Below, piece by piece: positions 50,051-59,059 of a stretch of 64,000 bases of DNA (within the stretch, counting starts at the first letter, position 1; each line of letters begins with the position of its first letter). The notes beneath the pieces are model-generated. The model was not told where the DNA came from. It was given only the letters and a program-made list of their open reading frames with translations, and made no database searches. Made by a program: the position numbers and the translations under genes. The DNA lies in NCBI RefSeq assembly GCF_003788585.1, contig NZ_AYKG01000056.1:1-64000 (forward strand), written 5' to 3'. The DNA is from Salinisphaera japonica YTM-1. GTDB lineage: Bacteria; Pseudomonadota; Gammaproteobacteria; Nevskiales; Salinisphaeraceae.

Positions 50051-50515
50051 ATGCGAACCCGTGCCATGCTTTGTTTGAGCCTTATTGTACCCAGCCTGTG
50101 GCTGGCCGGCTGCGCCAGCGCGCCGCCCCCGGAGACGACGATGACCGACGACAACACGTTCACGCCCTGCGACGGCGCGCCGCACTGTGTCTCGTCACAG
50201 GCCGCCCCCGACGACAGCCACTACATCGAGCCGTTTGCCTACGCCACCGATGCCCGCACCGCGCGTTATCAACTGATCGGCCTGATCCGCGAGCAGCCCC
50301 GCACGGCGATCAAGACCGACGAGGATCGATATATCTATGCCACGTTCTCCACGCGCCTGGGCTTCACCGACGACGTCTATTTTCTATTCCGCAACAGCGA
50401 ACAGAAAATAGATGTTAAATCGACCTCCCGCGTGGGCTACTACGACATGGGCGTGAACCGCCGCCGCGTCGAGCGCCTGCGGGCATTGTTCGACGAGCGT
50501 TTGTCCGGGCGTTGA
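50051..50515 (+). CDS. DUF1499 family lipoprotein
   Basis: A 154-residue lipoprotein with a signal peptide and lipobox (LWLAGC). The mature part carries the DUF1499 pattern: a CDGAPHCVSSQ opener, HYIEPF, a YIYATFSTRLGFTDDVYF core and the end signature STSRVGYYDMGVNRRRVERLR. The molecular function of the family is not known to me. The protein should be anchored to the periplasmic face of a membrane. It is divergent from xthA (89 nt) and followed by a repeat-rich gap. Confidence 0.88.
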   Translation: MRTRAMLCLSLIVPSLWLAGCASAPPPETTMTDDNTFTPCDGAPHCVSSQAAPDDSHYIEPFAYATDARTARYQLIGLIREQPRTAIKTDEDRYIYATFSTRLGFTDDVYFLFRNSEQKIDVKSTSRVGYYDMGVNRRRVERLRALFDERLSGR

Positions 50516-50540
50516 AAGTTGGGTTCCTTGAAGAAAGAAA

Positions 50541-50780
50541 TCCGCGAATAAATGCCAATAAGCGCAAATAAAAGAAAGACAATCCGCAGATGGGCGCCGA
50601 TTTACGCCGATTGAAAAGATGAGTTATGGGTAGTGCGAACTACCGGAGTGAAAAGACTCTCTGAGCGCGTACAGCCATAAAGTTCTCGTCTTTATCTGCG
50701 GCCATCTGCGGCCATCTGCGGCCATCTGCGGGTAACATGCCCGTATTGATTTGCATTTATTCGCGTTCATTGGCGGACGT
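50541..50780. repeat. Intergenic palindromic repeat, copy 1 (TCTGCGG family)
   Basis: About 240 bp of imperfect inverted repeat. The left arm carries TCCGCGAATAAATG and CAATCCGCAGATG; the right arm has runs of ATCTGCGGCC and ends with CATTTATTCGCGTTCATTGG. The centre has a short GTGCGAACTACCGGAGTG stretch. A decamer GCCATCTGCG is tandemly repeated three times at 50701-50730. It shares its whole layout with the next copy. Confidence 0.75.
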
Positions 50781-50851
50781 TTTCAATAAGCAGCTTAGAT
50801 TTGCGGATAACGGGCCTGCTGGATAAACGTCTCGCTGGAAAACAAAAATCT

Positions 50852-51080
50852 GTCCGCGAATGAACGAGAATGAGCGCGAATAGAAGAAAGACAATCCGCA
50901 GATGAACGCAGATTTACGCCGATTGAAAAGATGATTTATGGGGAGTGCGAACTACCGAAGTGAATATGACTTTCGGAGCACGTACAGCCATAAAAGTTCT
51001 CGTCTTTATCTGCGCTAATCTGCGGCCATCTGCGGATAACCGCCTGTATTCATTTGCATTTATTCGCGTTCATTGGCGGG
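50852..51080. repeat. Intergenic palindromic repeat, copy 2 (TCTGCGG family)
   Basis: A second copy of the 50541-50780 element in the same orientation, about 70 bp after it, with matching arms and the same centre (GTGCGAACTACCGAAGTG). It lacks the decamer expansion. Together they fill the 574-bp gap between the DUF1499 gene and opdA; I see no gene in that gap. Confidence 0.75.
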
Positions 51081-51089
51081 TGTTATGAA

Positions 51090-53165
51090 TCAAGCCGCGC
51101 GTTGGTCGTCGGCCAGGCCGCTGTGGCGCAGCAGGGCATCGATGGCCGGTTCGCGGCCGCGGAAGGCCACGAAGTTGTCGGTGGCACTTCGGGTGGCGCC
51201 GCGCTCGAGCACTTCGGTCTTGAAGCGGGCACCGGTGGCGGCGTCGAACAGGCTGGTTTCCTCGAAAGCCGCGAACGCATCGGCCGAGAGCACTTCGGCC
51301 CATTTGTAGCTGTAATAGCCTGCGGCATAGCCGCCAGCGAATATATGCATGAACGAGTGCGGGAAGCGGTTGTAGGCCGGCTGTTCGATGGGGGCGACCT
51401 CGGCGCGTACGGCGGCCAGGGTGTCCATCACGCCGCGGCCCTCGTCCGGGGCAAAGTCCTTGTGCAGGCGCAGATCGAACAACGAGATTTCGACCTGGCG
51501 CAGCATCTGCCAGCCGGCCATGTGGTTACGCGCCGCATAGAGCTTGTCGAACAATGCCTGGGGCAACGCCTCGCCGGTTTGATGATGCGCGGCGAACAGA
51601 TCGAGTGATTCACGATGCCAGCACCAGTTTTCCATGAACTGGCTGGGCAGCTCGACCGCATCCCATTCCACGCCGGAGATGCCGGCGATGCTGGCTTCAT
51701 CGACCTGGGTGAGCATGTGATGCAGCCCGTGGCCGAACTCATGAAACAGTGTCGTGACCTCGCCGTGGGTCAAAAGGGCCGGCTTGTCGCCGACCGGCGG
51801 CGAGAAGTTGCAGGTCAGAAACGCCAGCGGTGTCTGGGTGCCGGCTGTATCCACGCGCCGGCTCTGGAACGGGTGCATCCAGGCCCCGCCGCGCTTGCCT
51901 TCGCGGGCGTACGGGTCGAGATAGAACACCCCGCGCAGAGTCTCGTTCCGGTCGTGGATTTCATACACGGTGACGTCTGCATGCCAGGTCGCGGCGTCGT
52001 GGCGCGGGGTGACGGTGATATCGAACAGGCGCGCACAGACCTTGAACAGCCCGTCGATGACGGCCGGCGCGGCGAAGTAGGGCTTCAGGTCTTCCTCGGC
52101 GTAATCGTAGCGCGCGGTCTTGAGTTTCTCGGCGTAATAGCCGATATCCCAGGCGGCCAGCGCCTCGATGCCGTCGGCAGCAGCCAGTTCTCGCAGGGCA
52201 CCCAGTTCGGCGTGGGCCGGCGTCTTGCTGCGCTCGGCCAGATCCAGCAGGAAGGTCTCGATCTGCTCGGGGGAGTCGGCCATCTTCTTGGCCAGCGACT
52301 GCTCGGCGTAGTTGGCAAAGCCCAGCAGCTCGGCGCCCTCCTGGCGCAGCGCCAGGAGCTCGTCCATGAGCGCCGAGTTGTCGTATTCGCCGGCGTTGGG
52401 CCCGACATCCGAGGCGCGCGTGGCAAAAGCCTCGTGGATCTCGGCGCGCAGCGCGCGATCATCGGCGTGGGTGAGCACGGCCATCAGGCTCGGCGCATCG
52501 AGTGTGACAAGCCAGCCGTCCATGTCTTTTTGCGCCGCGTTCTGGGCCAGCAGATCACGGGCCGAGTCCGGTAGGCCGGCCAGCCGGGCCTCGTCGGTGA
52601 TGTGCTTGTGCCAGGCCTGGGTCGCATCCAGCAGGTTCTGCTGGAACGTCGTGGCCAACTCGGAGCGGCGCTGGGCGATATCGGCAAAACGTTTCTTGGC
52701 CGGGCCGGCCAGCGCCACGCCGGCGAGCTCGAAATCGCGCAGCATGTGCTCGATCACGCGTTGACGGGCCGGGCCGAGTTCGGCGAATGCCGCGCTGTCA
52801 TGCAGGTTGGCGACCGCCTGGTAGAGTGCGGTGTTCTGGCCCACCTCCGAGGAAAACGCGGTGAGCTTGGGTACACAGGCCTGGTAGGCATTGCGCCACT
52901 CGGGCGAATCCATCACCGCATGCATGTGTGCGACCGGCGAAAACGCGCGATCGATAGCGTCCTGGCTGTCCTCGATCGGGGCGATGAGGGTGTCCCAGGT
53001 GGGCTCGTCGGCGTGGGCCAGTGCGGCGTCGATGGCCTCGCGGGCCGCGTCGATGAGCTGATCAACCGCCGGCTCGGCGTGGTCGGGCGACAGGCTGGCG
53101 AAATCCGGCAGGGCCGTTGAGCCGGCGGCAGCCAGGGCGAGCAGGGGGTTGTTCGAATCAGGCAT
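51090..53165 (-). CDS. prlC: Oligopeptidase A (M3 family zinc metallopeptidase)
   Basis: A 691-residue cytoplasmic M3A oligopeptidase (OpdA/PrlC) that degrades short peptides, including cleaved signal peptides. The zinc site HEFGH (His475, Glu476, His479) is followed by SGVEWDAVELPSQFMENW, which supplies the downstream Glu ligand. Family segments GGAWMHPFQSR and the C-terminal YSYKWAEVLSADAF are present. Length agrees with E. coli OpdA (680). I start at the ATG at 53165 (MPDSNNPLL); the open frame extends upstream to 53288, but that part is Arg/Pro-rich and unlike the family. It is divergent from gor. Confidence 0.95.
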   Translation of the reverse strand: MPDSNNPLLALAAAGSTALPDFASLSPDHAEPAVDQLIDAAREAIDAALAHADEPTWDTLIAPIEDSQDAIDRAFSPVAHMHAVMDSPEWRNAYQACVPKLTAFSSEVGQNTALYQAVANLHDSAAFAELGPARQRVIEHMLRDFELAGVALAGPAKKRFADIAQRRSELATTFQQNLLDATQAWHKHITDEARLAGLPDSARDLLAQNAAQKDMDGWLVTLDAPSLMAVLTHADDRALRAEIHEAFATRASDVGPNAGEYDNSALMDELLALRQEGAELLGFANYAEQSLAKKMADSPEQIETFLLDLAERSKTPAHAELGALRELAAADGIEALAAWDIGYYAEKLKTARYDYAEEDLKPYFAAPAVIDGLFKVCARLFDITVTPRHDAATWHADVTVYEIHDRNETLRGVFYLDPYAREGKRGGAWMHPFQSRRVDTAGTQTPLAFLTCNFSPPVGDKPALLTHGEVTTLFHEFGHGLHHMLTQVDEASIAGISGVEWDAVELPSQFMENWCWHRESLDLFAAHHQTGEALPQALFDKLYAARNHMAGWQMLRQVEISLFDLRLHKDFAPDEGRGVMDTLAAVRAEVAPIEQPAYNRFPHSFMHIFAGGYAAGYYSYKWAEVLSADAFAAFEETSLFDAATGARFKTEVLERGATRSATDNFVAFRGREPAIDALLRHSGLADDQRAA

Positions 53166-53317
53166 TACAAACGTCGTGTCGACAGGCAATACCCTGATGA
53201 TGCGGCAACAGCCGCGGCGATCAAGCCCGCCGGGCCCATCGCGGCGTGGTGGCCGGAACGCGTTGGGCCGGCCTACAATACGGGCCAACAGTTCGTTTCG
53301 AACACACAGGATATTTC

Positions 53318-54670
53318 ATGAGCGATCACTATGATCTGATCGTCATCGGCGGCGGTTCGGGTGGTATGGCCACGGCCCGCCGGGCCGCGTCTTATGGCAA
53401 GCGCGTGGCGCTGATCGAGCGCGGGCGTCTCGGCGGCACCTGCGTCAACGTCGGCTGTGTGCCGAAAAAAGTCATGTGGCACGCCGCGGCTTATGCCGAG
53501 GCCTCGGCCCATGCCCACAACTATGGCTTCACGCACCCCTCGGCCGAGCATGACTGGGCCCGGCTGGTGGCCAATCGCCGCACATATATCGAGCGTCTCA
53601 ACGGCATCTACGACCGTAATCTGGACAAGGACGACGTCGAGCTGGTGGTGGGTGAGGCGTCTTTCGCCGGTGAGCGTGAAGTCACGGTCGGCGATCGCCG
53701 GCTGACCGGCGAGCACGTGCTGATCGCCACCGGCGGCAAGGCCAGCTGGCCGGAGATTCCCGGCGCCGCGCTCGGCACGGATTCCGACGGTTTCTTTGAG
53801 TGGGAGAGCCGGCCGGACAGCGTGGCCATCGTCGGCTCGGGGTATATCGCCTGTGAGCTGGCCTGCATGCTGAACGGGCTGGGCACCCGGGTCAGCCTGC
53901 TGCTGCGCAAGGAACACGTGCTCAAGGGCTTTGACGCCATGCTGGGTGACACGCTCATCGAGCGCATGCGTGAGGCTGGGATCGATGTCCAGATGAACCG
54001 CCAGAGCGTGGCCCTGCACGAGCAGGAAGGCGGACATATCGCGGTCGAGTTTGAGGACGGCGACACCGTCAAGGGCTTCGACCGGCTGATCTGGGCGATC
54101 GGACGCGTGCCCAACACCGATACACTGGCACTGGAACAGATCGGTCTGGAGCTGGCCGGCGACGGCACAGTCCCGGTCGATGAATGGCAAGACACCGCAC
54201 TTCCCGGCGTGCACGCGCTGGGTGATGTGACCGGCGGGCCCGAGCTTACCCCCGTGGCCATCGCGGCCGGCCGCCGGCTGTCTGACCGGCTGTTTGGCGG
54301 CATGCCCGAGCGCAAGCTGGATTACAGCAATATTCCGACCGTGGTGTTCACCCATCCGCCGATCGGCACCGTGGGCCTGTCCGAAGCCGATGCGCGCGCG
54401 CAGTTCGGCGACGATAGCGTCAAGATCTATACCAGCCACTACGTCGCGCTCTATCACGGCGTGCTGGATGACAAGACCCCGTCGGACATGAAGCTGGTCT
54501 GTGTGGGCGACGAAGAAAAGGTTGTGGGTGCGCACGTCATCGGCGACGGCGCCGACGAGATGACCCAGGGCTTTGCCGTGGCCGTGAAAATGGGTGCGAC
54601 CAAGAAAGACTTTGACGATACCGTGGCCATCCATCCGACGAGCGCTGAAGAGTTCGTCACGATGACGTGA
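53318..54670 (+). CDS. gor: Glutathione-disulfide reductase
   Basis: A 450-residue flavoenzyme that reduces oxidised glutathione with NADPH. It shows the FAD-binding GGGSGG near the N-terminus, the redox disulfide in [13 protein letters not shown], an NADPH Rossmann motif ([10 protein letters not shown]), Arg in LLRKEH for the NADP phosphate, the ALGDVTG FAD signature and the C-terminal active-site [11 protein letters not shown]. The ATG at 53318 ([12 protein letters not shown]) gives the canonical N-terminus; the longer frame from 53246 is rejected. The stop overlaps the GTG start of the next gene by four bases. Confidence 0.95.
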   Translation: MSDHYDLIVIGGGSGGMATARRAASYGKRVALIERGRLGGTCVNVGCVPKKVMWHAAAYAEASAHAHNYGFTHPSAEHDWARLVANRRTYIERLNGIYDRNLDKDDVELVVGEASFAGEREVTVGDRRLTGEHVLIATGGKASWPEIPGAALGTDSDGFFEWESRPDSVAIVGSGYIACELACMLNGLGTRVSLLLRKEHVLKGFDAMLGDTLIERMREAGIDVQMNRQSVALHEQEGGHIAVEFEDGDTVKGFDRLIWAIGRVPNTDTLALEQIGLELAGDGTVPVDEWQDTALPGVHALGDVTGGPELTPVAIAAGRRLSDRLFGGMPERKLDYSNIPTVVFTHPPIGTVGLSEADARAQFGDDSVKIYTSHYVALYHGVLDDKTPSDMKLVCVGDEEKVVGAHVIGDGADEMTQGFAVAVKMGATKKDFDDTVAIHPTSAEEFVTMT

Positions 54671-55545
54671 GCCGGCGTGGTCTATACGTTATCGGCCGGG
54701 CGGCCACGATGAGTCTCGTGGCCGGTCTGCTGACGGCCTGCTCGGGCCAGTTCTGGGTCAATACGCTGACTCCGTCGTGGGGCCATACCCGCCACGCCGA
54801 TATCGCCTACGGTGATCTGGCCCGTCAACACCTGGATATCTACAGCCCGAGCGAGCCTGCCCCGGGCCGCCCGGTGGTGGTGTTTTTCTACGGCGGCAGC
54901 TGGCAGGAAGGCAACAAGGACGGCTATCGCTTTGTCGGCCAGGCTCTGGCCTCGCGTGGGATCACCGCGGTTATCCCGGATTATCGACTGTATCCGCAGG
55001 TCACGTTTCCGGGCTTTATCGAAGACGGCGCCGCCGCGGTGGCCTGGACACGAGCGCATATCGACGAGTACGGCGGCAACGGTAAGGATCTATTTCTGGC
55101 CGGCCACTCGGCCGGCGCGCATATCGCGGCCATGTTGGCCGTTGCACCGGATTATCTGGCGGCGGTCGATGTGCCACGCGAGGACATACGCGGGCTGATC
55201 GGCATGGCGGGGCCGTATGATTTTCTGCCGATCATCGATCCCACGCTACAGACCATATTTGCGCCAGAATCGGGCTGGCCGCGTACCCAGCCGATCAATT
55301 TCGTGGATGCGAGCGTGCCGCCGACGCTGTTGCTGCATGGCCTGGCGGATGAAACCGTCTTGCCGAAAAATACACGGCACATGGCCGAAAAAATCAACGC
55401 AAGTGGCGGAAATGCCAAGACAAAATACTACCCTGACGTGACACACGTCATGTTGATCGCCCCGCTGGCCGCGGTGCTGCGCTTCAAGGGGGATGAGCTG
55501 GATACCGTTGCTGCCTTCGTGAAAAAGCACGCCACGGACAGCTAG
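54667..55545 (+). CDS. Alpha/beta-hydrolase (carboxylesterase-like) lipoprotein
   Basis: A 292-residue exported hydrolase. A signal peptide ends in a lipobox (LLTAC). The alpha/beta-hydrolase fold shows an oxyanion-hole segment FFYGGSW in place of the common HGGG, the nucleophile elbow AGHSAGAH (Ser148), an acid in HGLADETVL and the catalytic His in DVTHVML. This pattern is close to esterase/lipase and kynurenine-formamidase-like groups; substrate is unknown. Its GTG start overlaps the gor stop, so the two are translationally coupled, though no functional link is evident. Confidence 0.85.
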   Translation: MSRRGLYVIGRAATMSLVAGLLTACSGQFWVNTLTPSWGHTRHADIAYGDLARQHLDIYSPSEPAPGRPVVVFFYGGSWQEGNKDGYRFVGQALASRGITAVIPDYRLYPQVTFPGFIEDGAAAVAWTRAHIDEYGGNGKDLFLAGHSAGAHIAAMLAVAPDYLAAVDVPREDIRGLIGMAGPYDFLPIIDPTLQTIFAPESGWPRTQPINFVDASVPPTLLLHGLADETVLPKNTRHMAEKINASGGNAKTKYYPDVTHVMLIAPLAAVLRFKGDELDTVAAFVKKHATDS

Positions 55546-55597
55546 AGTTCAGGTTGGCTGGTTATGGTCACGGGCTTATGAAGCACGAGGGGCGATC

Positions 55598-56002
55598 ATG
55601 AGACGTCTAATGATACAAAACGTCTGCATAGCGGCGTGTCTATTGTTTGCAGCGTCCATCGCGCAGGCGCAGTCCGATGAGTGGGAAAGTCTGAGCGTGG
55701 CCGCCTCGGCTTATAACTCTCTGCCGTCGCAAACTGCCAACAACCCGGCCATTGCAGCCTGGGGCGACAGGCTCAAGCCCGGCATGAACGCTATCGCTGT
55801 TTCGCGCGACCTGATCAAGAAAGGCCTGACACACGGCACCAAGGTCAGGATCAAGGGCTTGCCCGGGGTCTATATCGTACGCGACAAGATGGCCGCGCGG
55901 TGGAAGAACAAGATCGATATCTATATGGGTAAGGATGTCACCGCCGCCCTGGAATGGGGCATGCGCCACGATATCGAGATCGAGTACGCCGAAAACAGCT
56001 GA
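55598..56002 (+). CDS. Secreted 3D-domain protein
   Basis: A 134-residue exported protein. The signal peptide (CIAACLLFAASIAQAQ) is followed by a compact double-psi beta-barrel of the 3D type: VAASAYNSLPSQT, WGDRLKPGMNAIAVSRDL, GTKVRIKGLPGVYIVRDKM and KIDIYMG, with the Asp residues that name the domain. The same fold forms the catalytic part of MltA lytic transglycosylases, but here it stands alone. A role in peptidoglycan turnover is plausible and not shown. It lies 52 nt after the hydrolase and 103 nt before gpmA. Confidence 0.8.
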   Translation: MRRLMIQNVCIAACLLFAASIAQAQSDEWESLSVAASAYNSLPSQTANNPAIAAWGDRLKPGMNAIAVSRDLIKKGLTHGTKVRIKGLPGVYIVRDKMAARWKNKIDIYMGKDVTAALEWGMRHDIEIEYAENS

Positions 56003-56105
56003 GCGATCGATATGATCGGCCGCCGGCCGGTTTGATGGCGATCCGTGTCGCGGTTTGGTCGACTGCGTTAATCTCGCAACTTGTTTGTCGTAACAAGGAT
56101 TGCTC

Positions 56106-56855
56106 ATGGCAGGCCAGCTCATCCTCCTGCGCCACGGACAGAGTCAGTGGAATCTCGAGAATCGCTTCACCGGTTGGGTGGATGTCGATCTTACCGATAC
56201 CGGGCGTGACGAAGCCCGTAATGCCGGCCGGCTACTGGCCGAAGACGGTATTCGTTTCGACGTGGCCTTCACGTCGGTGCTTCAGCGGGCCATCAAGACG
56301 ATGTGGCTGGCGCTGGAAGAAATGGAGCAGCCCTGGGTCGAGGTCGAGCGTCATTGGCGCCTGAACGAGCGCCACTACGGTGCGCTGCAAGGCCTGGATA
56401 AGGCCGAAACCGCCGAGAAACACGGCGAGGAGCAGGTGCATGTCTGGCGTCGCAGCTACGACACACCGCCGCCGGAAATGGATCGCGACGACCCGGGCCA
56501 TCCCTGTCACGATCCACGCTATGCCAAGCTCGACGTGCGTGCCCTGCCGGGTACGGAATCGCTGGCGCTCACGCTCGATCGTGTATTGCCGTTCTGGCAC
56601 GACGCCATCGCCCCGCGTTTGAAGGCCGGCGATAACGTGCTGGTGGCGGCCCACGGCAACAGCCTGCGTGCGCTGGTGAAATATCTCGACGGTGTATCCG
56701 ACGACGAGATCACCGGCTTGAACATCCCCACGGGCATTCCGCTGCGCTACAAGCTTGACGACGAGCTGAACGCTCTGGAATCGGCCTATCTGGGCGATGC
56801 CGATGCTGCCGAGAAAGCCGCCGATGCCGTGGCCAATCAGGCCAAGGGCAAGTAG
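56106..56855 (+). CDS. gpmA: 2,3-bisphosphoglycerate-dependent phosphoglycerate mutase
   Basis: A 249-residue glycolytic enzyme interconverting 3- and 2-phosphoglycerate. It has the phosphohistidine motif [10 protein letters not shown], the [11 protein letters not shown] segment, [11 protein letters not shown] and the second catalytic His in [16 protein letters not shown]. Length matches the dPGM family. I use the ATG at 56106 ([11 protein letters not shown]). An in-frame TTG two codons upstream is possible but unlikely. Confidence 0.96.
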   Translation: MAGQLILLRHGQSQWNLENRFTGWVDVDLTDTGRDEARNAGRLLAEDGIRFDVAFTSVLQRAIKTMWLALEEMEQPWVEVERHWRLNERHYGALQGLDKAETAEKHGEEQVHVWRRSYDTPPPEMDRDDPGHPCHDPRYAKLDVRALPGTESLALTLDRVLPFWHDAIAPRLKAGDNVLVAAHGNSLRALVKYLDGVSDDEITGLNIPTGIPLRYKLDDELNALESAYLGDADAAEKAADAVANQAKGK

Positions 56856-56864
56856 CGATGAATC

Positions 56865-56886
56865 ACGGGCGCCGATCGGCGCCCGT
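56865..56886 (+). terminator. 22-bp perfect palindrome after gpmA, possible damaged terminator
   Basis: ACGGGCGCCGATCGGCGCCC plus GT is a perfect palindrome nine bases past the gpmA stop. No T run follows; the truncated MITE copy begins two bases later. A terminator whose T tract was displaced by the insertion is one reading. Confidence 0.4.
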
Positions 56887-56888
56887 CC

Positions 56889-57047
56889 AGGGCCTGTTGC
56901 CGTTTCATGCGAACGCCGCGTTGGAGACCGCAAATGGTGTCCTGCAAGACTCGCCAGGGGCAGGGCACCCATCTTTAATTTTTATGGGCGGCCCAACCGT
57001 TTGGGACAAGCGCCCACAAAATGAGCGACACGTCGGCAATACAGCCC
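56889..57047. mobile_element. MITE family A, truncated copy
   Basis: It begins with the family A terminal repeat (AGGGCCTGTTGCCGTTTCAT) and shares the inner GTTGGAGACCGCAAAT and GTGTCCTGCAAG with the complete copy that follows. Its right terminal repeat is missing; the next copy starts where it should end. No coding function is supported in it. Confidence 0.75.
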
Positions 57048-57320
57048 CTAGGGCCTGTTGCCGTTTCATGCGAGCCCGCGTTGGAGACCGCAAATCGTGT
57101 CCTGCAAGGCGCGAGTCGCCGCATCGTGGCGTGCCACGATCAAGGCTTGCAACGCCGCAGGGCGCGATTTTCGGCCCAACCCGAAGGGACAAGCGCTGTT
57201 TTGCGGCAATACAGCGTTCTAGCCCTCTTGCGCAGAATGACTGCGCGGCGTGGGCTACGCCTCGTCTTGCCGCAAAACAGCGCTTGGCGCGGGCCCGCAT
57301 GAAACGGCAACAGGCCCTAG
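57048..57320. mobile_element. MITE family A, complete copy of 273 bp
   Basis: The terminal inverted repeats 57048-57080 and 57288-57320 match at 32 of 33 positions (outer part CTAGGGCCTGTTGCCGTTTC). CTAG is present at both outer edges and may be a 4-bp target duplication, as for IS5-group elements that use YTAR sites. There is no transposase. The right CTAG contains the stop codon of the minus-strand HEAGH gene. Confidence 0.85.
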
Positions 57321-57838
57321 CAACGTATCGCGCTGTTCAGCCGGTCGGTCATGGCATCGAGTAGGCCATGGCGGACAAGAAAGCCGTGGGCGTCTTCAGC
57401 ATCACGCTCAAACCAGGCGGCGGCGGAGCCCAGACGAAAGGTATACCCCCAGGCATCCATGTCACGACACATATCGGCCCGGGATATGCCCGCCAGGCGA
57501 TCACAGGCCATGATCTGCCAATAGCAGACCGCATTCTCCTCGGCGTAGGTGCCGCCGGCATCGGTATCCAGTACCGCGCGGCGTTTGCTACTCATACAGA
57601 CATAGTGCCCGGCCTCGTGCAGAGCCGAATGCAGCGGTGTGTCAGAGCGCACGATCAACGTATCGCCCTTGAGCCCGGCCTCGGCGTCGCCCCAGAAACT
57701 GCCGGGAATCGGCTGATCCAGGCCGATCGGCTCGACCCGTAGCGAAAACTCGGCCAGCAGTGCCTGCAGGCGATCGATACCGACGGCCGAGACCGACGTT
57801 ACATCTTCGATACGGGGCTCGGCAGTGGTTTCGCTCAT
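57317..57838 (-). CDS. Conserved HEAGH-motif protein, putative zinc metallopeptidase-like
   Basis: A 173-residue protein of unknown function. It contains HEAGH (His74, Glu75, His78), the zinc-binding/catalytic signature of many metallopeptidases, followed by YAEENAVCYWQIMACD, where Glu residues could supply the third ligand. No signal peptide or membrane segment is seen. I choose the ATG at 57838 (MSETTAEPR); ATGs at 57865 and 57877 are possible. The TAG stop is formed by the CTAG at the MITE edge, so the C-terminus may be native (if CTAG was the target) or slightly altered. It diverges from the CoA-binding gene. Confidence 0.75.
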   Translation of the reverse strand: MSETTAEPRIEDVTSVSAVGIDRLQALLAEFSLRVEPIGLDQPIPGSFWGDAEAGLKGDTLIVRSDTPLHSALHEAGHYVCMSSKRRAVLDTDAGGTYAEENAVCYWQIMACDRLAGISRADMCRDMDAWGYTFRLGSAAAWFERDAEDAHGFLVRHGLLDAMTDRLNSAIRC

Positions 57839-57960
57839 GATGTCGGGTGCCGGGTGATCACACATGGCGCGCAGCATAGCTAAGCCCGGGTAGCGTTCAA
57901 AGCCCGGGCGATAAGAGGCTGCATGTTAAACTCAGTGCATTCTGCAGACTTGGAATTGTT

Positions 57961-58374
57961 ATGACGCTTGTTGATGATGACGCAACCATTCGCGATATTC
58001 TGGCGCAGGTTCGGCGGATCGCCGTGATCGGCCTGTCGCCTGACCCGGAGCGGCCATCGCACGGCGTTGCCAAGGGCATGATCGAGGCCGGTTACGACAT
58101 CATTCCGGTGAACCCGTTCGAGAGCAAGATTCTTGGGCGCAAGACGTTTGCCGACCTGAAATACGTCAGCGATGCCGTCAATATGGTGGCCGTGTTTCGT
58201 GAGCCCAAGCACGTTCCGGAAATCGTCGAGATGTGTATCGAGAAGAAAGTGCGCAACCTGTGGCTTCAGGAGGGCGTCATTCATAACGAAGCTGCCAAAT
58301 ATGCTGCTGAGCACGGTATGCATGTGGTCATGGATCGTTGCATGTTCAAGGAATACAGCCGACTGCTGGGGTGA
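57961..58374 (+). CDS. CoA-binding domain protein (YccU-like)
   Basis: A 137-residue single-domain Rossmann protein of the CoA_binding family. It has the nucleotide loop VIGLSPDPERPSHGVAKGM, then YDIIPVNPFESKILGRK, VNMVAVFREPKHVPEI and LWLQEGVIHNEAA, ending with VMDRCMFKE. The fold is that of the CoA-binding part of succinyl-CoA synthetase; the cellular role of stand-alone members is not known to me. It lies between the divergent HEAGH gene and zapG. Confidence 0.88.
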   Translation: MTLVDDDATIRDILAQVRRIAVIGLSPDPERPSHGVAKGMIEAGYDIIPVNPFESKILGRKTFADLKYVSDAVNMVAVFREPKHVPEIVEMCIEKKVRNLWLQEGVIHNEAAKYAAEHGMHVVMDRCMFKEYSRLLG

Positions 58375-58484
58375 TTACTGCGATATGCCGGTGTTCTTGG
58401 GCTTGTTCCGCGGATTGGGTAGACTCGGTGCCCAGCCGAAACACACAGCGGCGCATCTATCGCCGGTCTGCCTAGGAGAATGAT

Positions 58485-58934
58485 ATGACCCCGGTCATTT
58501 GGATCATCATCGCTGCCGTGAGCGCGGTCATCGCGCTACTGGCCGGTTATTTCATCGGCAACAAGACGGGTGGCGGCGTCGATCGCTCCGATGAAATCGC
58601 CAAGCAGAAACAAGAAAACGACGACTTCCGCGGCGATGTGCGCGAGCATTTCCAACAGACAGCCGCTATCATGTCGCGCATGGCTGAAGACTATCGCGAC
58701 ATGCACCAGCACATGTCACAAGGTGCAGAGCGCCTGGCCGACATGGATCGTGAAAAGCTGGCCGCCCCGTCCAACCCGCAGAGCTTGGGCAACACCGACG
58801 AGTCGAAAAAAGAACAAACCAGCCCGAGCCAGCTGGGTAGCGCCATGGATGCCAAGGTCAACGGCGGCAAGCCCAGCGAAACCCCGAGCCAGCAGCCCTC
58901 GGACGCCGCGGTAAAAAGCCAGCCGAAGAAATAA
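58485..58934 (+). CDS. zapG: Cell-division associated ZapG/YhcB family protein (DUF1043)
   Basis: A 149-residue inner-membrane protein. One N-terminal helix (IWIIIAAVSAVIALLAGYFIG) is followed by a cytoplasmic coiled coil with the family signature FRGDVREHFQQTAAIMSRMAEDYRDMHQHM. A low-complexity Pro/Ser/Gln/Lys tail follows. In E. coli the homologue (YhcB/ZapG) links division and envelope growth. The family is typical of gammaproteobacteria and supports that placement. A strong terminator follows. Confidence 0.88.
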   Translation: MTPVIWIIIAAVSAVIALLAGYFIGNKTGGGVDRSDEIAKQKQENDDFRGDVREHFQQTAAIMSRMAEDYRDMHQHMSQGAERLADMDREKLAAPSNPQSLGNTDESKKEQTSPSQLGSAMDAKVNGGKPSETPSQQPSDAAVKSQPKK

Positions 58935-58957
58935 CGCGCATCAAACCGCGTGAATCG

Positions 58958-58985
58958 AAAAAGCCGGGCATGTCCCGGCTTTTTT
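58958..58985 (+). terminator. Rho-independent terminator after zapG
   Basis: AAAAAGCCGGG-CATGT-CCCGGCTTTTT forms an 11-bp stem with a five-base loop and a T run, 23 bases after the zapG stop. Confidence 0.92.
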
Positions 58986-59059
58986 GTGCCTGTGTTCTTT
59001 CAAGGCTATCCACAGATTGCCTGGCTGGGCCGTTAGGCGCCGAGCCCAATTCTTTTTTT

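Noticed and set aside
50701-50730. Three tandem copies of GCCATCTGCG, considered as a CRISPR or iteron array
   Set aside because: The units are directly adjacent with no spacers, and they sit within the arm of a larger palindromic repeat.
53166-53288. N-terminal extension of oligopeptidase A
   Set aside because: The added residues are Arg/Gly-rich and not seen in the family. The ATG at 53165 gives the expected N-terminus.
56858-57513. Several open frames over the MITE cluster
   Set aside because: They cover terminal repeats on both strands, have no recognisable domains and exist in several overlapping frames. They are by-products of MITE sequence.
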